Shown here one piece after another: positions 51,131 through 64,000 of a stretch of 64,000 bases of DNA; positions within the stretch are counted from its first letter, which is position 1, and each line of letters begins with the position of its first letter. Source of the DNA: Collinsella sp. OM04-5. GTDB taxonomy: Bacteria; Actinomycetota; Coriobacteriia; Coriobacteriales; Coriobacteriaceae. The position numbers and the translations under genes were made by a program. The DNA is taken from the NCBI RefSeq assembly GCF_003439125.1, contig NZ_QSUU01000002.1, forward strand, positions 70,611-134,610. The letters run 5' to 3'. The notes under the pieces were generated by a model. That model made no database searches. It was given only the letters and a program-made list of their open reading frames with translations, and was not told where the DNA came from.

Positions 51131-51269
51131 GGATTCCCGGCCCGGGCGGCGCGGGGGCTAAGTTTGCTGCTCTACAGTCCTGCGCAAGACGGAAAGCACA
51201 TTAAGTGCTTTCCTTTGCGTGCGGAACTCGCGACAAACTTAACCCCTGTGCCGCCCGGCCCGGGAATCC
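51131..51269. repeat. Nested-hairpin element, copy 3
   Basis: Outer arms of 36 nt at 51131-51166 and 51234-51269 pair with few mismatches and are GC-rich, unlike the AT-rich arms of copy 2. The core of about 67 nt and the flanking AAGTTTG/CAAACTT are identical to copy 2. It lies about 85 bp upstream of the rpsL -35 hexamer. Confidence 0.85.
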
Positions 51270-51292
51270 GACGTGCTCGTTGGGGCAACGTT

Positions 51293-51327
51293 ACCTGCCA
51301 AAACGGGACAGGTTTATTTTGGTCGGT
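51293..51327. repeat. Constant-loop hairpin, copy 3
   Basis: ACCTGCCAAAA / TTTTGGTCGGT (two mismatches) around CGGGACAGGTTTA. It is closely similar to the 25.5-kb copy over about 45 bp, including the right flank ATCTG..AAACGTC. Confidence 0.7.
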
Positions 51328-51395
51328 TTTATCTGCGGAAACGTCGCGCTCCAGCGGTAATCCGCCCTCATCTGTCATAGGGAAATCGGCGGCGC

Positions 51396-51526
51396 TTTCG
51401 GAAGTATGCGGCAAATTCTGGACCTGCCGAGCACACCGGGGTTTTGCGATAGTAAACCCGCAGGTAGAGCGCTTGAGCATATGCGGTGTGGTCGACCCAT
51501 CGAGATTTTGCCGCATACTTCCGAAA
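51396..51526. repeat. 131-bp inverted-repeat element (MITE-like)
   Basis: Perfect 20-bp terminal inverted repeats, TTTCGGAAGTATGCGGCAAA at 51396-51415 and its complement at 51507-51526. Inside are weaker pairings (CACACCG/CGGTGTG, GGGTTT/AAACCC). No ORF and no obvious target-site duplication. It could be a miniature transposable element or a structured RNA. Confidence 0.65.
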
Positions 51527-51568
51527 TTCAGGCGAATATCGCTCAAAATAACCGTCCATATAACGCAA

Positions 51569-51602
51569 AATAGGCCGCTTCCCCTCGTGGGAAGCGGCCT
51601 CA
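51569..51602 (-). terminator. Terminator of the sigma/anti-sigma operon
   Basis: GGCCGCTTCCC / GGGAAGCGGCC with loop ACGAG on the minus strand, followed by TATTTTG. It begins a few bases after the stop at 51607. Confidence 0.75.
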
Positions 51603-51606
51603 AGCC

Positions 51607-52683
51607 TTACGAATAGACGATGGTAAAGGGTTCTTCCGTTTGAGTCTCTCCTGTTGATGTGTATCTCGTGCCCTCGAGGGTTACCGAGACCACTTGGTCG
51701 ACATCAATCAACTTCGTTGGCACCCAAATGTTCTCTCCGCTATTGCGTGCCATCGAAACATAGAAATTGTACGCGCCTGCGTCGTCATCTTCGATAATCT
51801 GCTCCGATCCATCCTTGTAGCTGACGGTCAGTTTATGATCAACTGCTTCATAGCCCAGATCATCGATGTGCGTCTGGATGGAAAACGGGCTAATCTCGAG
51901 AGGCGAGTCATCGGAGCGGAGTTCCTTTGTATCGACGTACGCTCCAACGCTAAACTCGGGCGTCGATGCCTCGAACAGCTTCGCGTCCTCGCCTTCGCCC
52001 TCAGTCCAGCAGATATTCCAGGTGACCGCATGTCCCAAATCTCGCTCGCGATTCCACGAGGCAAAGTACATCGTGCCATTAATGACCGTGTCGCTTGATG
52101 TGTCTTTATCAATTGTGCAGCGTGTGTCAGCCCATTCCTCGCCGAAGTTCATGCTGGGCGTGCCGATGCCTTGTTCTTCTTCACCATAGAGAACAAGTTC
52201 GCCAGTCTCTGCTGCCGGCTTGTAGTAGTTAACACCATTTGGATTGGACAACGTAAACGTCACGGCACCGCAACCGTTTTTATCGATAGCCATATCATGA
52301 ATGTCGAGTGTATAGCCGTTGCCCTCGACGGACAGATTGACCTTCTGTACTGAACCCTCCAAGCTTTGGGGCGCGATACCATCACCAAACTCTCTGGTGT
52401 AGGTATATTTAGTCCCCGACGAGCCACCTTGAGTCCAGGTAATGGACTCTCCGTTGCCATGGTTTCCCCAGGCAGAGGCAAAATAACTGGAATTGACGAC
52501 GGCGTAGGCGACCCCTCCGGTCGCCAGCACTCCGGCAAGGCATCCGATCACGGCAACATACAGAGGCTTCGCGTGACCCTTTCGGCGAAGCGGCTCACCA
52601 GCAGCGGCATAAAGAACACGGTCAGCAAGATCGCTATCAGCTTGGACGGACTCGAAGGCCTGCTTGATTTGGTTGGATTTCAC
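51607..52683 (-). CDS. Membrane-anchored partner of the ECF sigma factor (DUF4179-like)
   Basis: 358 aa. A cytoplasmic N-terminus of about 38 residues is followed by one membrane helix (LYVAVIGCLAGVLATGGVAYAVV, about 41-63) and a large extracytoplasmic domain of about 290 residues. This is the layout of sigma-regulated anti-sigma-like proteins of the DUF4179 type. GTG start 52683 with AGGAGG upstream. It overlaps the sigma gene by 47 bp, so the two are translationally linked. The role as anti-sigma is inferred. Confidence 0.7.
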   Translation of the reverse strand: MKSNQIKQAFESVQADSDLADRVLYAAAGEPLRRKGHAKPLYVAVIGCLAGVLATGGVAYAVVNSSYFASAWGNHGNGESITWTQGGSSGTKYTYTREFGDGIAPQSLEGSVQKVNLSVEGNGYTLDIHDMAIDKNGCGAVTFTLSNPNGVNYYKPAAETGELVLYGEEEQGIGTPSMNFGEEWADTRCTIDKDTSSDTVINGTMYFASWNRERDLGHAVTWNICWTEGEGEDAKLFEASTPEFSVGAYVDTKELRSDDSPLEISPFSIQTHIDDLGYEAVDHKLTVSYKDGSEQIIEDDDAGAYNFYVSMARNSGENIWVPTKLIDVDQVVSVTLEGTRYTSTGETQTEEPFTIVYS

Positions 52684-53152
52684 GGTCGCCCTCCTCTAGG
52701 ATGAACTTGAGTTTCGATCTGCCGCGAGCTAAACGCGTTCGAACTGTCGCGGCTGGTACGTGCAGCAACTCGGCAATCTCTGAAGTCGAGAAGCCCAGAT
52801 AGTAATAGAGCACGATGGGGATACGGAATCGTTCCGGAAGCCGCATGACATCTGACAGGACGGCCTTGGTCTCATCCTGCGCCGCCGAAAGCGAATCGGC
52901 CAGGTTCTCAATATCCTCCACACGCCTCCATGGCTTTCGAAAGAGCGATTTGCATTCATTGATCGTGACCCGGATAAGCCAGCCGCGAAGATGCTCCCAA
53001 CTTTCAAAGTTTCCATCGCTTTTGAGCAACTTAAGAAAGACGTCTTGTGCGACATCGTCGGCATCGGCACGATCACGCAGGTACGTCAATGCGATTCGAA
53101 ACACGACATCCCGGTGATCTTCGACTGCCTGTCTAAAAGCTTGTTCTTCCAT
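52637..53152 (-). CDS. ECF-type RNA polymerase sigma factor
   Basis: 171 aa from ATG 53152, with GGGAGGTG upstream. Region 2 contains YLRDRADADDVAQDVFLKLL; region 4 contains LPERFRIPIVLYYYLGFSTSEIAELLHVPAATVRTRLARGR. It recruits RNA polymerase to stress or envelope-response promoters. It is followed by its membrane partner. The signal is unknown. Confidence 0.9.
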   Translation of the reverse strand: MEEQAFRQAVEDHRDVVFRIALTYLRDRADADDVAQDVFLKLLKSDGNFESWEHLRGWLIRVTINECKSLFRKPWRRVEDIENLADSLSAAQDETKAVLSDVMRLPERFRIPIVLYYYLGFSTSEIAELLHVPAATVRTRLARGRSKLKFILEEGDREIQPNQAGLRVRPS

Positions 53153-53462
53153 AATCACCTCCCGGTGACGTTAATGATTCTCGATGAGGCCCTCACCATA
53201 GATACGCTTTGACCGATCGGATTGTTTCAAATCCAAGCAGGAAAAACCCACCGAAATTAATCCGTCCCTTTTTGGCAAGGGACCAACGGAACGCAACAGG
53301 TTGAGCATACGCAAGCGAGCGGCCCCCAGAGCGTACAAGGTGGCATGAAAAAGGCAGGGCATTGACCTTTTGGTCATGCCCTGCCTTTTGAATGACAGAT
53401 TGTAGCTCTGGGGGCCGCGCAGCGACGGAGGTTGCCGCCGTTCGTTAGAACGGCGGAACTAG
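53153..53462. other. Gap between rpoC and the sigma operon with nested hairpins
   Basis: GCGGCCCCCAGAGC...GCTCTGGGGGCCGC outer arms (53319-53338 / 53400-53418) enclose GGCAGGGCAT...ATGCCCTGCC flanked by A5 and T4 (53350-53389). It is most simply a bidirectional terminator ending rpoC. The sigma promoter must lie at 53153-53300 but is not clear. Confidence 0.55.
53350..53389 (-). terminator. rpoC terminator
   Basis: On the minus strand, GGCAGGGCATGACC pairs with GGTCAATGCCCTGCC (one bulge), then TTTTT. It is the inner hairpin of a larger palindrome. Confidence 0.8.
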
Positions 53463-57941
<4,479 letters not shown>

Positions 57942-57947
57942 AGTCAA

Positions 57948-61439
<3,492 letters not shown>

Positions 61440-61726
61440 CAGGTTTTTCCTCCTTCACGGAAATGCTCGGTGGGTTGGCGAGGCATAGCTTCGCCAGTTA
61501 TCGCAACCTAATAGTTTATCAGGTACCGACCGTTGGGCAAGAAAAGCCTTGACGCGATTGAGTTTTTGGAGTAGCAAAGATTTTCGACAGAAAACACGCA
61601 GGTAGATATATGTGTATCGAACATCTGTTCATATATTTTCTGTGAACAGAGAGCCGGCAATCGCAGCTCTTATAAAAAACGGGCGCGAACCGAAGTCCGC
61701 GCCCGTAAATGTCGATGCCCGAAGGC
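61440..61726 (-). promoter_or_regulatory. rpoB promoter region
   Basis: TTGCCC (61540-61535), a 16-bp spacer and TAAACT (61518-61513) make a plausible promoter. A perfect GAAC-ATCT-GTTC palindrome (61619-61630) matches the Gram-positive SOS-box core and lies about 80 bp upstream of the -35. An AT-rich stretch runs from 61600 to 61680. Confidence 0.45.
61678..61712 (-). terminator. galU terminator
   Basis: On the minus strand, CGGGCGCG...CGCGCCCG then TTTTTTATAAG. It isolates galU from rpoBC. Confidence 0.88.
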
Positions 61727-62635
61727 TTACTTGCGCATCAATCCGCCGCGCTCGTCGATAGCGTCCCAGAAGGCATCGGCAAAGCGGGGGTCGCTTGCAG
61801 CCATGAGGGCGTTGGTGGCCATCCAGCCAGAGGGAGTGCCGGTGTCGTAGCCCGACAGCGGGTCGATGACGACCGCATACATGGCCTCGCGGTCGAGCGA
61901 ACGGGCCATGGCGTCGGTGAGCTGGATCTCGCCGCCCTTGCCGGCCTGCTGATCTGCCAGCAGGTCCATGACCAGCGGGCTCAGCAGGTAGCGACCGACG
62001 ATGTACAGGTTGGACGGAGCAGCCTCGGGAGCGGGCTTCTCAACCAGACCGCCGATACGCCAGACAGCGCCCGGCTCGGCATCGGCAACGTCCTCGGCGC
62101 CCTCGAGCGAACCGACGCGCTCGCCGGCGATAACGCCGTAGCGGCTGACTTCCTCGGGCGAGCAAGCAGCGACGGCGATAACCGAAGCGCCACCGTGCTC
62201 CTTGGAAACGGCGAGCATCTTGTCGCAGATATCGCGGTTAGGCACAACGTAGTCGCCCAGAAGAACCAGGAAGTTCTCCCCTGCCACGGCGTCGGCAGCA
62301 GAGCGAATAGCATGGCCGAGGCCCTTGGGCTCGTACTGATAACGGAAGTCGACCGGCATACCGCCAGCGTGGGCGACGGCATCGGCATAGGCGTTCTTGC
62401 CGCGCTCGCGCAGCAGGTTCTCGAGCGAACGGTCGGGCTGGAAGTAGTTCAGCAGCTCGGGCTTGCCGGGAGAAGTAACGATGATGGCGTCGTCGACCTC
62501 CTCGGGGTCGAGTGCCTCCTCGACGACGTACTGAATGACGGGCTTGTCGAGCACCGGCAGCATCTCTTTGGGCGTGCACTTGGTGCCAGGCAGAAAACGC
62601 GTGCCAAGACCGGCGGCGGGGATGATTGCCTTCAT
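61727..62635 (-). CDS. galU: UTP-glucose-1-phosphate uridylyltransferase
   Basis: 302 aa from ATG 62635 (AAAGGATC upstream). MKAIIPAAGLGTRFLPGTKCTPKEMLPVLDKP is the nucleotide-binding start; EKPAPEAAPSNLYIVGRY and the KGGEIQLTDAM motif follow. It makes UDP-glucose for cell-surface glycans. It sits between rplL and rpoB with its own terminator. Confidence 0.95.
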   Translation of the reverse strand: MKAIIPAAGLGTRFLPGTKCTPKEMLPVLDKPVIQYVVEEALDPEEVDDAIIVTSPGKPELLNYFQPDRSLENLLRERGKNAYADAVAHAGGMPVDFRYQYEPKGLGHAIRSAADAVAGENFLVLLGDYVVPNRDICDKMLAVSKEHGGASVIAVAACSPEEVSRYGVIAGERVGSLEGAEDVADAEPGAVWRIGGLVEKPAPEAAPSNLYIVGRYLLSPLVMDLLADQQAGKGGEIQLTDAMARSLDREAMYAVVIDPLSGYDTGTPSGWMATNALMAASDPRFADAFWDAIDERGGLMRK

Positions 62636-62949
62636 GTTATTCAAAGATCCTTTCGCAGGCGCAAAAGCGCCCCATGCGTGCGGCACACAGCCGCAGACCA
62701 AATTGCGATACCCAAGCATCTTACCGCTGGAACTATATGTCGCTACAAGGCAGAGACAATTCTTCAGCAGGTCAACGCAAATTATTGCTCGAATGGTGCA
62801 ATTTTATTGCCCAACGGCAGGGCACCCGATACGACGCAAATCACAGAACATGGCAGTTTGAGCAACCGATGCCGAGGGACCGAAAAACAAAAAAGACGGG
62901 GCTCGCAATGCGAACCCCGTCTGCAAAGAAATCTGGCGAGAAAGCCTGA
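62636..62949. other. Gap between rplL and galU
   Basis: It contains the rplL terminator (62889-62921). The galU promoter should lie in 62640-62880 but is not evident. Nothing else is seen. Confidence 0.4.
62889..62921 (-). terminator. rplJL terminator
   Basis: On the minus strand, GACGGGGTTCGC ATT GCGAGCCCCGTC (G-U allowed) then TTTTTTG. It ends rplJ-rplL transcription before galU. Confidence 0.88.
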
Positions 62950-63327
62950 TTACTTGAGGGTGACAGCAGCGCCAGCAGCCTCGAGCTTCTCCTTGGCAGC
63001 CTCGGCGTCCTCCTTCTTGGCACCCTCGAGAACAGCCTTGGGAGCGCCCTCGACGACCTCCTTGGCCTCCTTCAGGCCAAGGTTGGTGAGCTCACGGACG
63101 GCCTTGATGACCTGGATCTTGTTGTCGCCGAAGCCCTCGAGCACGACGTCAAACTCGGTCTTCTCCTCGGCCTCAGCAGCGCCAGCAGCGGGAGCGGCGA
63201 CAACAGCGGCAGGAGCAGCGGCGGAAACGCCGAAGGTGTCCTCGATAGCCTTAACGAGCTCGGAAGCCTCGAGAAGGGTCATTTCCTTAAGAGCATCGAT
63301 GATCTCATCGGTGGTAAGCTTAGCCAT
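62950..63327 (-). CDS. rplL: 50S ribosomal protein L7/L12
   Basis: 125 aa from ATG 63327. The N-terminal dimerisation helix, an Ala/Pro/Glu hinge (residues about 37-55) and the C-terminal factor-binding domain (KTEFDVVL...[12 protein letters not shown]) are all seen. It recruits translational GTPases as the multimeric L10 stalk. Confidence 0.98.
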   Translation of the reverse strand: MAKLTTDEIIDALKEMTLLEASELVKAIEDTFGVSAAAPAAVVAAPAAGAAEAEEKTEFDVVLEGFGDNKIQVIKAVRELTNLGLKEAKEVVEGAPKAVLEGAKKEDAEAAKEKLEAAGAAVTLK

Positions 63328-63429
63328 TTCTAAGTCCTTTCGGTTTCCGTGTCTGTGCACGGAGATCAGTTAAAACACGGCGCGAATGCGCCAGGGGTGC
63401 GGCGTTGCCGCCGCGGGTGAAAACAGCGA

Positions 63430-63951
63430 CTAGGCTGCCTTCTGCTCGGAGACCTGCTGGATCGAACGAGCGAGACCAGAGGAAACGCCGTTGACGCAGA
63501 CAGCGATGTCGCGAGCGAAACCGGAGATGAGACCGGCGATCTGGCCGAGAAGCTGATCCTTGGTGGGCAGCTCGGCGATAGCCTTAACATCATCAGCGGA
63601 AACGGCCTTGCCGTCGGAGATACCGCCCTTGATCTCAAGGACGCCCTTGGACTTAGCAGAGAAGTCCTTAAGGGCCTTAGCGGCCTCGACCGGCTCGGAC
63701 TCGTAGAACACATAAGCGACGGGGCCGGCGAGGATCTCGTCGAGCTCGGGCTGCTCCTGGTTCTTGAGAGCGATCTTGACCAGGTTGTTCTTGTAGACCT
63801 TCATCTCGGCGCCGCACTCGCGAAGCTGATGACGCAGCTCCTGAGCCTGCTTAACCGTCAGACCGTTGTAGTTGACGACGAACAGACCGGCGTTCTCGGC
63901 GATACGGGACTCGATCTCTGCAACCTTGTCGATTTTGTACTGCTGGGGCAT
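63430..63951 (-). CDS. rplJ: 50S ribosomal protein L10
   Basis: 173 aa; the 23S-binding N-terminal domain (NYNGLTVKQAQELRHQLRE, YKNNLVKIAL) and a C-terminal helix that carries L7/L12. GAGGAGG precedes ATG 63951. The leader upstream, where L10 often autoregulates, is cut by the window end at 64000. Confidence 0.98.
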   Translation of the reverse strand: MPQQYKIDKVAEIESRIAENAGLFVVNYNGLTVKQAQELRHQLRECGAEMKVYKNNLVKIALKNQEQPELDEILAGPVAYVFYESEPVEAAKALKDFSAKSKGVLEIKGGISDGKAVSADDVKAIAELPTKDQLLGQIAGLISGFARDIAVCVNGVSSGLARSIQQVSEQKAA

Positions 63952-64000
63952 GAATTACACCTCCTCGAATTCTTTCCGGGCACGGTCCGCCACAAGGACG

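Larger units (their letters stand above)
50925..51606. other. 682-bp gap: rpsL promoter, hairpin element and repeats
   Basis: From right to left on the minus strand it holds the terminator of the sigma-linked gene (51569-51602), a 131-bp inverted-repeat element, a constant-loop hairpin, nested-hairpin copy 3 and the rpsL promoter. Each is listed separately. No convincing gene is seen in it. Confidence 0.7.

Overview
This looks like the chromosome of a high-GC anaerobic gut actinobacterium of the class Coriobacteriia, most likely Collinsella. That is an inference from gene content: a selenium-linked purine-degradation cluster, a FabK/AccDA fatty-acid cluster and a rearranged str/S10 ribosomal region. 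No 16S gene is present, so the genus is not proven. Nearly all housekeeping genes lie on the minus strand.

1-21.6 kb is a purine/uric-acid catabolic cluster on the minus strand: NCS2 permease, ssnA, ygfK, a four-cluster ferredoxin, selenium-dependent xanthine dehydrogenase, then (after a 7-kb interruption) dpaL, ygeY and ygeW (cut by the window edge). Two YheO-type PAS/HTH regulators, both on the plus strand, sit next to dpaL and next to the permease. The interruption (about 4.4-11.1 kb) is accessory DNA. It holds a putative membrane protein, a small orphan gene, a DEDDh exonuclease, a candidate type I toxin-antitoxin locus, a truncated ATPase fragment beside a five-copy 23-bp repeat, a four-copy 33-bp repeat, and an AbiEi/Vsr-like gene flanked by two tandem arrays with an exact 62-bp period.

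21.6-27.5 kb carries RidA, a U32 peptidase (RlhA-like), a RluA-type pseudouridine synthase, and a DeoR regulator/Gfo-Idh-MocA oxidoreductase pair. 27.8-33.6 kb is an S10 ribosomal operon that starts at rplC and ends at rplX. 34-46.5 kb holds a histidine phosphatase, a cation diffusion facilitator, a lone PTS EIIC and a complete FAS-II cluster (fabH-acpP-fabK-fabD-fabG-fabF-accB-fabZ-accC-accDA). birA is divergent from fabH.

47.5-51 kb is the str operon rpsL-rpsG-fusA-rpsJ, without tuf and with rpsJ split from rplC by about 14 kb. 51.6-53.2 kb is an ECF sigma factor with an overlapping membrane partner. 53.5-64 kb is rpoC, rpoB, galU, rplL and rplJ, with galU lying between rplL and rpoB.

The most unusual content is non-coding. 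Three long nested hairpins (2.8, 33.9 and 51.2 kb) share a conserved core, but each has its own self-complementary outer arms. A second family of small hairpins keeps a constant 13-nt GGGACAG loop while its stems differ. With the 62-bp arrays and the antisense-RNA toxin locus, these are the best candidates for something undescribed.
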